Counted from the first letter of the stretch, positions 16,764 through 25,503 are shown. The stretch: 64,000 bases of DNA from Sphingobacterium sp. LZ7M1 (GCF_024296865.1 NZ_CP101134.1:1054001-1118000); one strand, 5' to 3'. Notes: generated by a model from the sequence alone, not told the origin. A program made the numbers and translations.

Positions 16764-17951
16764 ATGAAAAATCACCTTATATTTCTAATGACCTTGTCCC
16801 TCGTTCTCATCGGTTTGGGCGGAATTGCTCAGGAAAACATTGGCGCTAAAGAGACCAAAGTCAGTTCCCCTATCGTTGCAGCAGACAATACGGTAACCTT
16901 TAATTTGGTTGCACCTGACGCAAAAACTGTTTATTTGACGGGAAATTGGATGGTTCAAAAGCCGCAAGAACTGCCTAGGGTTGCAATGAAAAAGGATGCT
17001 TCTGGGCTATGGTCGGTTAGACAGGATAGTTTAGGGTCAGACCTATTTCTCTATAATTTTATTGTTGATGGCGTGCGCATAAATGATCCTTTGAATGTAT
17101 ACCAGGTGAGGGATGTGGGTAGTGTCTTCAATTACTTCATAACCAATGATGGAAATGCAGATTATTATAAGACCATGTCCGTGCCTCATGGTTCCATGAT
17201 CAAGCAGTGGTATCCCTCTCGGATCAATAAATCCGAACGTAGAATGACTGTTTACACCCCGCCAGGTTATGAGTCTTCCAAGGAGAAATTTCCAGTGCTG
17301 TATTTATTGCATGGAATGGGAGGGGATGAAGATGCATGGCCAACCCTCGGTCGGGTCGCGCAGATCATGGACAACCTGATTGATGAAGGTAAGGTTGTGC
17401 CGATGATCGTAGTGATGCCTAATGGCCATACCAGCAATTCAGCGGCCCCTGGTTTTTCAGAAAAGGGAGAGTATAATATCGAGTTTTTTACGCCCGATGT
17501 AGGTTCGGGGGATATGGAATCCAATTTTGATGAAGTCATTAACTTCGTGGAGTCCAATTATAGGGTCATTAAGAATAAGAAAAACCGTGCAATAGCTGGT
17601 CTGTCCATGGGCGGATCCCATGCTATGTTTATATCCAGTTTTTATCCGAACACCTTTGGATACGTAGGTTTGTTTTCCGCCGCCTATAGAATCAATGATA
17701 AGATAAAAAGAGAGGTCTATGATAAGTTTGATGAAAATCTGCTGAAACAAAAGGAAAATGATTACGAAATATATTGGATAGGTATGGGAGAAGATGATTT
17801 TCTTTATGACACTGGAGCTGATTTTAGGAAGAAGTTGGATGGGATAAAATTGGATTATATTTACCATGAATCCAAGGGTGGTCATACTTGGTCTAATTGG
17901 AGGGATTATTTAGTGGAATTCGGTACCTTCCTCTTCCGAGATTTCGATTAG
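16764..17951 (+). CDS. Exported esterase of the enterochelin/feruloyl esterase type
   Basis: 395 residues from the ATG at 16764. The frame also has a TTG two codons earlier, but the ATG gives a normal signal peptide (MKNHLIFLMTLSLVLIGL, ending GIAQ). Residues ~35-125 form an early-set/CBM48-like domain (TVYLTGNWM), followed by an alpha/beta hydrolase esterase domain with YLLHGMGGDE, the nucleophile elbow GLSMGGSHA, an acid in GEDDF and the His in ESKGGHTW. This two-domain layout is typical of Bacteroidota acetyl xylan/feruloyl esterase and Fes-like proteins that release acyl groups from polysaccharide. No polysaccharide cluster is adjacent, so the substrate is open. Confidence 0.85.
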   Translation: MKNHLIFLMTLSLVLIGLGGIAQENIGAKETKVSSPIVAADNTVTFNLVAPDAKTVYLTGNWMVQKPQELPRVAMKKDASGLWSVRQDSLGSDLFLYNFIVDGVRINDPLNVYQVRDVGSVFNYFITNDGNADYYKTMSVPHGSMIKQWYPSRINKSERRMTVYTPPGYESSKEKFPVLYLLHGMGGDEDAWPTLGRVAQIMDNLIDEGKVVPMIVVMPNGHTSNSAAPGFSEKGEYNIEFFTPDVGSGDMESNFDEVINFVESNYRVIKNKKNRAIAGLSMGGSHAMFISSFYPNTFGYVGLFSAAYRINDKIKREVYDKFDENLLKQKENDYEIYWIGMGEDDFLYDTGADFRKKLDGIKLDYIYHESKGGHTWSNWRDYLVEFGTFLFRDFD

Positions 17952-18015
17952 ACTAGGAGCAATAATATCCTAAGTAAAATAAGAGTTTTTTGATAGGAAA
18001 TCTTTGGGTTTCAGT

Positions 18016-18071
18016 TTGACCTCATTCGAGACACATTCGGAAAATTCGGAATGTGTCTCGAATGAGGTCAA
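18016..18071. repeat. Palindromic repeat family B, copy 1
   Basis: Perfect 23-bp inverted repeat: arms 18016-18038 and 18049-18071, containing CTCATTCGAGACACATTC, with a 10-nt loop GGAAAATTCG. It lies between convergent genes. The same fold with compensatory changes occurs at 49171-49217. Confidence 0.85.
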
Positions 18072-18135
18072 GTTGTATCCTAGGAAATTTTGAGTTTAAT
18101 GGAATGCTGGATCAGGTCTCGAAGATAATGAAAAA

Positions 18136-18159
18136 GGAGCTGTTCCTAAGGTAGCTCCT
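18136..18159 (-). terminator. Probable terminator of purN
   Basis: On the minus strand AGGAGCT, an interior of about 10 nt, then AGCTCCT followed by five T residues. It lies 35 nt past the purN stop. Confidence 0.6.
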
Positions 18160-18193
18160 ATATTATATTTTATGATTCTAAGCTTAGTAATCC

Positions 18194-18769
18194 TTAGTTG
18201 TATTTTTTCAACAGGTTCTCGATTACTTTAGGGTAATGTGCGTGTTCAAGTTGTTGGCCATTGAACTTTAGTATTTCCAAAGTATCTCCTGGCTCTACCC
18301 GGAAGCGTGCCTGATGAATGATCTCTCCTTCATCGAAATTTTCATTTACAAAGTGAATGGTAATTCCGTGTTCGTCTTCACCGGCTGCCAATACTGCTTT
18401 ATGCACTTTATCCCCATACATGCCTTTTCCGCCAAATTTTGGCAATAGGGCAGGATGTATATTGATAATTTTGTTTGGAAAGCTTTTTAAAAGGTTTTCA
18501 GGCACTAACCACAGGAATCCAGCTAATACTACTAAATCAATTTCAAGTCTTTTTAACAAGTCAACGATTTCATCTGTTTGGTAGAAGTCGTGCTTATCAA
18601 AAACATGCGTAGGGATTTCGAAATTATCTGCACGTTGTAAAACATATGCATCTGGGTTGTTACTTAGGACTAAGGCAACTTCGGCGCTGTCAGAGTATTT
18701 AAAATGCTCCATGATCTTTTGAGCATTCGATCCAGAACCAGAAGCAAAGATAGCAATACGCTTTTTCAC
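18194..18769 (-). CDS. purN: Phosphoribosylglycinamide formyltransferase
   Basis: 191 residues, the usual PurN length. The nucleotide site FASGSGSNAQ (residues 8-17), the catalytic region INIHPALLPKFGGKG with the key His, and HFVNENFDEGEII with the Asp-equivalent position are present. It transfers a formyl group from 10-formyl-tetrahydrofolate to GAR in purine synthesis. A short unit on its own, with a -7 element upstream and a terminator downstream. Confidence 0.93.
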   Translation of the reverse strand: MKKRIAIFASGSGSNAQKIMEHFKYSDSAEVALVLSNNPDAYVLQRADNFEIPTHVFDKHDFYQTDEIVDLLKRLEIDLVVLAGFLWLVPENLLKSFPNKIINIHPALLPKFGGKGMYGDKVHKAVLAAGEDEHGITIHFVNENFDEGEIIHQARFRVEPGDTLEILKFNGQQLEHAHYPKVIENLLKKYN

Positions 18770-18807
18770 AGTGTGTTATCGTTTGAAAATTTAACTTTAA
18801 TTTTTCA

Positions 18808-18815
18808 CAAATATA
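18808..18815 (-). promoter_or_regulatory. -7 promoter element of purN
   Basis: Minus-strand TATATTTG, an exact TAnnTTTG match, 38 nt upstream of the ATG. A TTG lies upstream but only 12 nt away, shorter than usual, so confidence is moderate. Confidence 0.45.
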
Positions 18816-18904
18816 GCTGATTTTTTCCAATAAAGGGCGGTTTGACCTCCATATTGGGGTATTTTTTGTTAGATTTAGGGACATTAAGCTCAAATTATCA
18901 GGTT

Positions 18905-19402
18905 ATGAAGAATATTATCTTAGTCCTATTGACTGTTTTTGCAACCGTTAGCTTGTCGGTAGGGCAGGTTCCGGAGAGGATGCCTTCATTTTCCAAGTTT
19001 AGTGATATGAATACGGGGGCGAAGTTTACTTCTGACTCATTAAACCGTAAGCATACCCAGGTATTTATCCTTTTTGATCCTGGCTGTGGGCATTGCCAAG
19101 AGCTTGGTCAGGGCATTGCCGAGTCCTTGGGTAGGATTCGGGATGATGTAGATTTCTACTTTATATCCATGCAGGAAAAACCATTGGTGGATGGGTATAT
19201 CAATATGTTTGCAAAAGGTTTGCGAAATGACAAGCGTGTCAGATTCCTCTACGATCCTGAAGGCGAATTTATTTTAAGTTTTAATCCCAAAAATTTTCCT
19301 TCGACCTATATCTATGAGGCCGAATCTCTACAAATAATCAAACAATTTGACGGTGAAAACCGTGTAGAAATGCTACTTCCGTACCTTCAAAAACAGGACT
19401 AG
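18905..19402 (+). CDS. Exported thioredoxin-like protein
   Basis: 165 residues from the ATG at 18905; the frame opens earlier (18842), but that would place an uncharged extension before a perfectly good signal peptide (MKNIILVLLTVFATVSL, cleaved after SVGQ). The fold is thioredoxin-like with the redox motif DPGCGHCQE (CGHC), and FPSTYIYE supplies the cis-Pro region. Probably a periplasmic thiol-disulfide protein (TlpA/ResA-like) of unknown partner. It is divergent from purN. Confidence 0.8.
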   Translation: MKNIILVLLTVFATVSLSVGQVPERMPSFSKFSDMNTGAKFTSDSLNRKHTQVFILFDPGCGHCQELGQGIAESLGRIRDDVDFYFISMQEKPLVDGYINMFAKGLRNDKRVRFLYDPEGEFILSFNPKNFPSTYIYEAESLQIIKQFDGENRVEMLLPYLQKQD

Positions 19403-19766
19403 AGCATTAAAAACCTTATATTTCCTATATTTTACTTTATATTTCTAAAATTTTCCTAATAAAATAAAGTGATATTACTTATTTAATTGTTTTCATATAT
19501 TTACATATTGAAAGTTTTTAAGGAAAAAACTGTCCTTGATTGGTAGTAGATAGTAAATTCTAACAAAAAGGATCTTGGTTTTGGAGATAACATAGATGCA
19601 GGCAACGATTTGTGCGAATGTGAAGACCTAAAAGAAAGCTGAAATCAAATTTTAGAAACATTTTTGAACAAACAATTGATGATATTTGAATTTTACGGGG
19701 CGATAAATTGCTGGAAATGAATGGTATTTATTTCTTTGGGGGTAATTTAACTCAAGGTTCGTATAA
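19403..19766. other. Gene-free AT-rich stretch before the AraC fragment
   Basis: No intact gene. Several short frames here (for example near 19715-19800) have amino-acid composition that could come from a decayed N-terminal domain of the following AraC regulator, but stops in all frames prevent a firm call. I see no terminator or repeat. Confidence 0.4.
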
Positions 19767-19901
19767 GTGGAAAATATATTTTCAAGCCGCATTAAACATT
19801 TTCAAAATTCTTTAGTCTTTGCGAATATCAGCCAGTCGATAATAAAATATTGTAATGGCCAAGAAATTACAATTGGGGTTGAAGTATACATTTATTTATG
19901 A
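19767..19901 (+). pseudogene. Possible frameshifted upstream part of the AraC regulator
   Basis: A 44-codon frame from GTG at 19767 to a TGA that overlaps the ATG at 19898 (ATGA). Its product (HFQNSLVFANISQSIIKYC in the middle) has the look of the linker that precedes the DNA-binding domain in full-length AraC proteins, and joins in register to the next frame if a -1 shift is assumed. Because the downstream protein has only ~140 residues and lacks an N-terminal ligand domain, I suspect a frameshifted or decayed gene. The alternative is a small translationally coupled ORF. Confidence 0.35.
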
Positions 19902-20326
19902 TTAACATTTATAAGGAATTAGCTTATCGCGATAAGGAATCTTTTATGGCGGTAGAAACTTTGATTATGTCACTTGATTTAGGACCTCAGAAGCAATTGG
20001 TGCTGAGCCAATTTCCGAACTGGGTAAATATTGCCAAGGATTATATCAAAGAACATTGGAATAAACACATCACTCTGGAAGAGTTATCCAATCTGTGTGC
20101 GGTTCATAAAGTAACAATATCGAAATATTTCGAAAAATATGCGGGTAGTACAGTACTCCTTTACCAGCGGAAAATTAGGATTATTCGAGCAGTTGAATTG
20201 ATGCATTTTAGCGGTTATTCGCTAACAGAGATAGCTTTTTTGTGTGGTTTCTCGGATCAAAGCCATTTTACGAGGTACTTTCGTCAAATGATTGGATTCT
20301 TGCCTAAGGAGTTACAGAAGAACTGA
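19898..20326 (+). CDS. AraC-family regulator, DNA-binding part
   Basis: 142 residues. The C-terminal double helix-turn-helix of AraC/XylS proteins is complete: first helix pair in HITLEELSNLCAVHKVTISK and second in GYSLTEIAFLCGFSDQSHF, followed by TRYFRQMIGFLPKEL. About 45 residues precede it. The usual ~120-residue cupin-type sensory domain is absent, which suggests truncation; the frame upstream at 19767-19901 may be its remnant. The Rid-family gene starts 74 nt downstream in the same direction and may be its target or partner. Confidence 0.75.
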   Translation: MINIYKELAYRDKESFMAVETLIMSLDLGPQKQLVLSQFPNWVNIAKDYIKEHWNKHITLEELSNLCAVHKVTISKYFEKYAGSTVLLYQRKIRIIRAVELMHFSGYSLTEIAFLCGFSDQSHFTRYFRQMIGFLPKELQKN

Positions 20327-20400
20327 CGCTAATATCGTTCTATTTTAAATTTTAAGCATAGGTTTATTTTGTAACAAGCGAATAAAATCAATTGTTTAAC

Positions 20401-20775
20401 ATGAAAATATTACAGGGAAACCGACTGCCAAAACCAAATGGACATTATAGTACAGCCATAGTATCAAATCATTTTCTGTTTGTGTCGGGTCAGTTGCCCA
20501 TATCGGCAGATGGAAAACATCACGAACAAGATGATTTCGAAAGTCAATTTACTGTTGTATTTCAGAACATTGAGAATATTCTATTAGCTTCTTCGAGCAG
20601 TATGTCGAAGATTGTCAAGGTTACAGCCTATGTCTGTGATGTGAAATATTGCCCCCAATTCAATGCTCTGTTTGCCGATTTTATTGGTAAACATAAGCCT
20701 GCCCGGACAGTTGTTCCGGTTGCTGAATTACGTCATGGATATATGCTCGAGGTAGACTTGATCGCAGAAGTTTAG
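20401..20775 (+). CDS. RidA/YjgF-family protein
   Basis: 124 residues from the ATG at 20401; a TTG three codons earlier is a less likely start. Family features: FLFVSGQLPI, QNIENILLASSSSMSKIVK, and the substrate-binding Arg in PARTVVPVAEL. Rid proteins hydrolyse reactive enamine/imine intermediates to ketones in the cytoplasm; subfamily members vary, and the exact substrate cannot be set. It follows the AraC fragment. Confidence 0.87.
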   Translation: MKILQGNRLPKPNGHYSTAIVSNHFLFVSGQLPISADGKHHEQDDFESQFTVVFQNIENILLASSSSMSKIVKVTAYVCDVKYCPQFNALFADFIGKHKPARTVVPVAELRHGYMLEVDLIAEV

Positions 20776-21002
20776 TGTTGCACACATTTATTAAACCCGT
20801 ATATTCCTTTTCATTCGAGTAATTGAGTTTTGTAGCGTCCCTGAAGGAAAACTAGTTTATTTTCTTTCTTAGGAAGTTCCGGATAAGGTTAAAGATGAAA
20901 AAGCGATTGGTTTTTTTCTTCATTTTATCTCCAATGTAAATTTTTATCCCAGGATGGATCTTGAAATTGGAATGTAAATCAATAAGAGAACTAAACAATG
21001 AA
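20776..21002. other. Gene-free stretch after the Rid gene
   Basis: Nothing functional recognised. It contains a 14-codon frame (20895-20939) that begins like a signal peptide (MKKRLVFFFILSPM) and stops at once, which may be a gene remnant. Confidence 0.35.
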
Positions 21003-21040
21003 AAAGGGAGGTTTCCACTGGAAATCTCCCTTTATTTTTA
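21003..21040 (+). terminator. Intrinsic terminator between the Rid gene and the serine hydrolase
   Basis: Stem of about 13 bp, AAAGGGAGGTTTCC with GGAAATCTCCCTTT (one G-T pair), 3-nt loop, followed by a T-rich tract on the plus strand. Confidence 0.7.
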
Positions 21041-21112
21041 TTTTATCTAACGCCAGTTAATTTTGGCGATTGGCATGGTGAATCTAAGTGTTAAAGCTAA
21101 TACTCAGCAAGG

Positions 21113-22555
21113 TTATTTCGTAGAAAGTACTTTTTCCAATAAAGCCGTGCCTACCTTTCCCAATTCATTGCTTGAGTTGGAAAGCATAATCACCACCGAT
21201 TTTTCATCGGGTACAAAACCTACAAATGCATTTGAACCAGCTGTTGCTCCAGTATGGTGGTAGTATATAACGCCATCCAACATGTTCATGTGCCAAGCCA
21301 GACCGATGTCACTGTTAGGTGGCACGAAGAAGGTGAACTGTTTGGTCAGGTTCATGGCTTTTTGAACATCAGTTTCCGGGTAGGTCAATTGTGCAATGGT
21401 ATATCGTAGAAGGTCATTTACACTTGATTTCAGGGATCCTGCTGCGGTTATGGCCTGGAAGTTCCAGAAAGGAACCTGTTGGCCTTCTCCATCAAATGGT
21501 GGAGCGATGTTTTTTTCCTTCGGGTTCAATTTATCCGTGCTGTTTGTCATTTCTAAGGGGGTCAAGATCATTTCCTTGACCATGGTCATATATGGCTTTT
21601 TCGAAATGGTCGATAAGAGCTCGCCCAATAAGCCATAGCCTAAATTGCTGTACTCGTAGACCGTTCCTGCCTCTTCTTTGGATTTGAAGCCTTTTAGGAA
21701 TGCATACAGTGCTTTTTTATCGTATGCAGCATAGGGATCACTGCTGGAGAATTTAGGAACCTTATTCCAGTTATCTGCAAGCCTTGGAAGTCCTGAGGTA
21801 TGGTTTGCCAACATCTTGAACGTGATTTTTTGCACATCAGGATTTTGAGCTACGGAATCTGGTAGAAATTTTGCGATGCTGTCTTCCAGGGAAATAATTC
21901 CTTTATTGACCATCTCTGCCAATAAGGTAGCCGTAAAAGTTTTAGTTACCGAACCGATTTCATATAAGGTATTGGCATCAGGAAGCGTGTTGTTTCCCGG
22001 AGTGGTTTCACCATAGAAAAATGTATTGATCTTGTTTTGATGAATGACAGCAACCGCAAGGGAATGCGCATTTCCATTTTTCGCATAATTGCGTGCTACC
22101 GAGTCGATGTATTGATCCAAAGGACTTTTAGCTTCTACATTGGAAAGGATTTCTTCCTTTTTTGGTGCCTCATCAGGGGAATAAGGTTTTATTAAAAAGG
22201 TATTGTACCTCATGTTGGAGTCAATGGCAAGTTGCATGGTCAGGGTTTCCTGTTGCAATTCCACTTTATAGGTTGCCAATCCTCTGCTAAACCCTGTTTT
22301 AGTCACATTCTCGATGCGGCCTAGGATAAAAAGATTATCCAGTAATTCAGCCATCTTTTCCTTGCTGATGTGTTGTTTAAAATCATCGCTGGCAAGATTG
22401 TAGATGGAGTCAACTTGCTGGGAATTGAAGAAAAATTCAATTCTATTGAATACGGCTCTGTTGTTATTCTCCTCAACCGTCTGGGCATTCACAGTGCCCA
22501 AACAAGATAAAACTAGGATAATGAGGAGGTTGATCGCTTTAATTCTCATGCCCAA
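21113..22555 (-). CDS. Exported serine hydrolase (class C beta-lactamase/PBP-like)
   Basis: 480 residues. Signal peptide to about 24 (ends VNAQ). Residues ~30-125 resemble a DUF3887-type domain; a class C beta-lactamase-like domain follows with SxxK at S202-V-T-K205 (EIGSVTKTF), a YSN triad (VYEYSNLGYG) and the third motif HTG (YYHHTGATAG). Such proteins include D-alanyl-D-alanine carboxypeptidases, esterases and peptidases; beta-lactamase activity should not be assumed. It is 14 nt downstream of the LytTR regulator, so it belongs to the LiaF-like/LytS/LytTR unit and may be an envelope function under its control. Confidence 0.85.
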   Translation of the reverse strand: MGMRIKAINLLIILVLSCLGTVNAQTVEENNNRAVFNRIEFFFNSQQVDSIYNLASDDFKQHISKEKMAELLDNLFILGRIENVTKTGFSRGLATYKVELQQETLTMQLAIDSNMRYNTFLIKPYSPDEAPKKEEILSNVEAKSPLDQYIDSVARNYAKNGNAHSLAVAVIHQNKINTFFYGETTPGNNTLPDANTLYEIGSVTKTFTATLLAEMVNKGIISLEDSIAKFLPDSVAQNPDVQKITFKMLANHTSGLPRLADNWNKVPKFSSSDPYAAYDKKALYAFLKGFKSKEEAGTVYEYSNLGYGLLGELLSTISKKPYMTMVKEMILTPLEMTNSTDKLNPKEKNIAPPFDGEGQQVPFWNFQAITAAGSLKSSVNDLLRYTIAQLTYPETDVQKAMNLTKQFTFFVPPNSDIGLAWHMNMLDGVIYYHHTGATAGSNAFVGFVPDEKSVVIMLSNSSNELGKVGTALLEKVLSTK

Positions 22556-22569
22556 AAATACAAAACAAA

Positions 22570-23313
22570 TTATAAACCTATAACTTGCTTTAATCTTGCA
22601 TAGCCAGACTTGCTGATATTGACCTTTTCACCAGTTAGGAGGGTGGCAATATAGCTGTCCTTTTCCATGGGTTCTATCTTTTGGAGTTGATCGACTTTTA
22701 CGATAAAGGAACGGTGGACCCTGACATATTGTTTAGCATCCAGTTGTTTCTCAAAGGAGCTCATGGTCTTGTTCTTTAAGAACATGCCGTCAGGGGTATG
22801 GATTTTCACATAATCATCATAGGCTTCCAGGAAATTGATCTGTTGGACCGGGATAATCTTGATTTGGTTACCCGTTTTAACCACGATGCGTTCCAAGGAA
22901 GTATCCTCTTCCATGGATTCTTGGAGCTTGGCAGAGTCTATTTTTGGTGCTTGATGGCTATTGAAAGAGGCCTTGAATTTGTCAATAGCCTTTTGAAAGC
23001 GATCCGGTCGAATTGGTTTCAACAGATAGTCCACGGCGTTTTTTTCAAAGGCCTTGAGTGCATATTCATCAAAAGCAGTCGTAAAAATGACATGGGGCTG
23101 GTTGTCCAACAGTTCCAGCATTTCGAATCCGGTCAATTTAGGCATTTGAATGTCCAGGAACACCAGATCAGGTTGGAATTGCTGTATAGCCTTTACGCCT
23201 TCGAATCCATCGTTGCATTCGGCCAATACTTCAAAATCTGGGTGTTCTTTTAGATATTCCAGGACCATGCTTCTTGCCAATGGTTCGTCGTCTATAAGGA
23301 TTGTCTTTATCAT
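22570..23313 (-). CDS. LytTR-family response regulator
   Basis: 247 residues. Receiver domain 1-~120 with DDE at 8-10, the phosphoacceptor D54 (VFLDIQMPK) and K-containing YLLKPIRPDR. The C-terminal LytTR DNA-binding domain (~140-245) includes IIPVQQINFLEAYDDYVKIH and FIVKVDQLQKIEP. It overlaps the kinase gene by 4 bp, which argues for translational coupling and a cognate pair. The likely output is transcription of envelope genes, possibly including this operon. Confidence 0.92.
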   Translation of the reverse strand: MIKTILIDDEPLARSMVLEYLKEHPDFEVLAECNDGFEGVKAIQQFQPDLVFLDIQMPKLTGFEMLELLDNQPHVIFTTAFDEYALKAFEKNAVDYLLKPIRPDRFQKAIDKFKASFNSHQAPKIDSAKLQESMEEDTSLERIVVKTGNQIKIIPVQQINFLEAYDDYVKIHTPDGMFLKNKTMSSFEKQLDAKQYVRVHRSFIVKVDQLQKIEPMEKDSYIATLLTGEKVNISKSGYARLKQVIGL

Positions 23314-24350
23314 AGTTGAGGGATTCTTAGGGTGGATATAAATGTATTTCCATCGACAGCTGTTTCCAATAGGTCAGTCCTGCCAAAAAGGAGGTACAGT
23401 CTTCGCTGAATGCTGGTCAAGCCAAAGCCAGTTCCTTTTTTCTGTTCAGGTTGATCCTGTTCGAAGGGATTGCTGATTTGGATGGTCAACATATTGTTTT
23501 CTAAATGGATACTGGTTCTAATGGTTACTTGGTCCGTGACATTGTAAAGGCCGAATTTAATGGCGTTTTCTACCAATGGCTGCAGGATCATTACAGGGAT
23601 CTTGCCATTGAGTACGCTTTCATCATAATCAAATTCGGTGCTCAGTCGATGTCCGAACCTTACTTTTTCAATATCCAAATATAAGCTTAAATGATTTATT
23701 TCTTCTTCTACGGTGGTAAACTGTTTTTCATCCTTTCTCATGGTACCACGAAGGAAGTCTGAAAGTTGGAAGACCATGTTCCGGGCTTCCGTAGGTTTGC
23801 TGCCGATTAAGGCGATAATGGAATTTAAGCTATTGAATAGAAAGTGGGGTTGTAGTTGCTGTCTTAAATTGTAGAGCTCGGCATCGCGAACCATGCGCTC
23901 ACTTTCGTCTTTTCGTCTTTTGTTGAATACGAGTTCTTCCTGGATATTCCAGAAGATATTGATGGTCATGACGCAAGTGATGATCAAGAAGTTGATCACA
24001 AAGCGAAACGGAAGGCTAAAATCTAAATAGACCAGGTTTTCATCGGGGGAAAGCTGAATAATCAAGATGCGGATGATGAGAACACTGATAGCTGAGAAGA
24101 TTGCGGCCATGGAAAAAAGCTTCCAATAGTTCTTGTTGTTCGGAAGATAGAACTGGAGGGTACTATAGATCAGATAGGAGATTCCGGTCATGGTCAAGGC
24201 GCCAATGACTGCATCGTAAGCAGCAGTGACCTTGGCAATGTTTGACCAAAGCAAAAGTCCATAAACAATAAGGAAATATAAAACACAAATAATCCACGAG
24301 GAGGCATGGATTACATAGCGTTTGGATTGTTCACTAATGGGTTTTTGCAT
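23310..24350 (-). CDS. LytS-type sensor histidine kinase
   Basis: 346 residues. Four membrane segments in 15-135 form the sensory part, with no large periplasmic domain. The His_kinase (pfam06580) motif QLQPHFLFNSLNSI gives phosphoacceptor H169, and the ATP-binding N box is at VENAIKFGLYN, with GTGFGLTSIQRR as the G region. This intramembrane-sensing architecture fits detection of membrane or cell wall stress. The neighbours are the LytTR regulator (4-bp overlap) and a LiaF-like protein upstream (8-nt gap). Confidence 0.92.
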   Translation of the reverse strand: MQKPISEQSKRYVIHASSWIICVLYFLIVYGLLLWSNIAKVTAAYDAVIGALTMTGISYLIYSTLQFYLPNNKNYWKLFSMAAIFSAISVLIIRILIIQLSPDENLVYLDFSLPFRFVINFLIITCVMTINIFWNIQEELVFNKRRKDESERMVRDAELYNLRQQLQPHFLFNSLNSIIALIGSKPTEARNMVFQLSDFLRGTMRKDEKQFTTVEEEINHLSLYLDIEKVRFGHRLSTEFDYDESVLNGKIPVMILQPLVENAIKFGLYNVTDQVTIRTSIHLENNMLTIQISNPFEQDQPEQKKGTGFGLTSIQRRLYLLFGRTDLLETAVDGNTFISTLRIPQL

Positions 24351-24358
24351 GCCTTAAA

Positions 24359-25234
24359 CTAACTGTTCTTAATGGTTAATCCTCCGAATAGGGATGTGCC
24401 AGTGATATAGATCTTTTTGTTTTCATCCGTAACGACTTCGATCATGGGTCTTCTGTCGTCTACCTCTCCAAAAATAGAAGATACGTTGGAATAGACTTTC
24501 CAATTGGTTGGGACGATGATTTTGGTGCTTCCAAACAATTGGAAGGTATCTATCACAACAGGTTGTTTCAGATCTGCCTGTAGAAAGTTCAACTGAGTGC
24601 TTCCAAATACCGATGTGATATTGCCACCCAAGAAATTTTTGCTCAGGATGACCTTTTTGGTGTCACTGAAGAAGTTGTCTACTTTCAGGTAGTTTTCGAA
24701 ATCGGGCAGGAATTTTCTTCCGTATGGCCTATGCTCAGTACCGGTGGCCTGAGCATAGGAGTCGTTAGGGTTTTGGGTACCAGGGTTAGTTGGTCCTTCT
24801 GTATTTCCTTGATAGTCTTGGTTTACGCGTTTGTCCCAGTCGTACTCATCGTTGCGTGGAGGAGTCGTTGGAGGCAATTGCGGGGTGCTTTTGTTACGAT
24901 TGATCAAGTAGAAGCCCAGTGCAATAGCAGCAGCAGGGATCAAGAACCTACCTAAGTGGATATCCAATTCGTTCTTTAGTAAGAATACTGAACCGATAAT
25001 GATCAGGACGATAGAGGATTTCTTTTCAAATTTTGAATTGACCCCGATTACCAGACCGATGACGATCAAGATGGTTTCCCATCCGAACATCCAATTCGGG
25101 ATGATATTGCCCATGTTCAGGTTTTTGAATAGGATGGCTACTCCTAAAAAAACAATGATAAATCCGACTAAGTTGGAAGATTTGTTGTTTTTAGGTGGCT
25201 TTTCGTAATCTGTTTTCGTTGTTTGATTATTCAT
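24359..25234 (-). CDS. LiaF-like membrane protein (DUF5668 / cell-wall-stress response type)
   Basis: 291 residues. The N-terminal half has four short hydrophobic helices (~22-110, the DUF5668/LiaI-LiaF-type transmembrane unit). A Pro/Asn/Thr-rich linker (~115-165) follows, then a beta-rich C-terminal domain like LiaF (NFLGGNITSVFGSTQLNF, ITGTSLFGGLTIKN). LiaF in Firmicutes restrains the LiaS kinase; here the kinase belongs to the LytS family instead, so the comparison is by architecture. It is the first gene of the unit LiaF-like, LytS, LytTR, serine hydrolase. Confidence 0.85.
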   Translation of the reverse strand: MNNQTTKTDYEKPPKNNKSSNLVGFIIVFLGVAILFKNLNMGNIIPNWMFGWETILIVIGLVIGVNSKFEKKSSIVLIIIGSVFLLKNELDIHLGRFLIPAAAIALGFYLINRNKSTPQLPPTTPPRNDEYDWDKRVNQDYQGNTEGPTNPGTQNPNDSYAQATGTEHRPYGRKFLPDFENYLKVDNFFSDTKKVILSKNFLGGNITSVFGSTQLNFLQADLKQPVVIDTFQLFGSTKIIVPTNWKVYSNVSSIFGEVDDRRPMIEVVTDENKKIYITGTSLFGGLTIKNS

Positions 25235-25503
25235 GATATTGTTTCCTTTTGAATTAGTTTACTCAAAAGTATAGCGAATATAAGCATAGCCACAGAGCAA
25301 ATAGGTCTCTTGGGCATTTTTTTCGGTGAATAACTGTATTTAATCGGTAAAAATCCGAATTCAATTTGCGATCTCTTCAAATCTGGTGCAAATTTTTAAT
25401 TATTATAATAATAATTTTTAAATAAAATTTGGATGATTGAAATTAAATATTATATATTTATGACTGAAAATAGAGGGTTAAACTTAAATTTTATATTAAT
25501 CTA

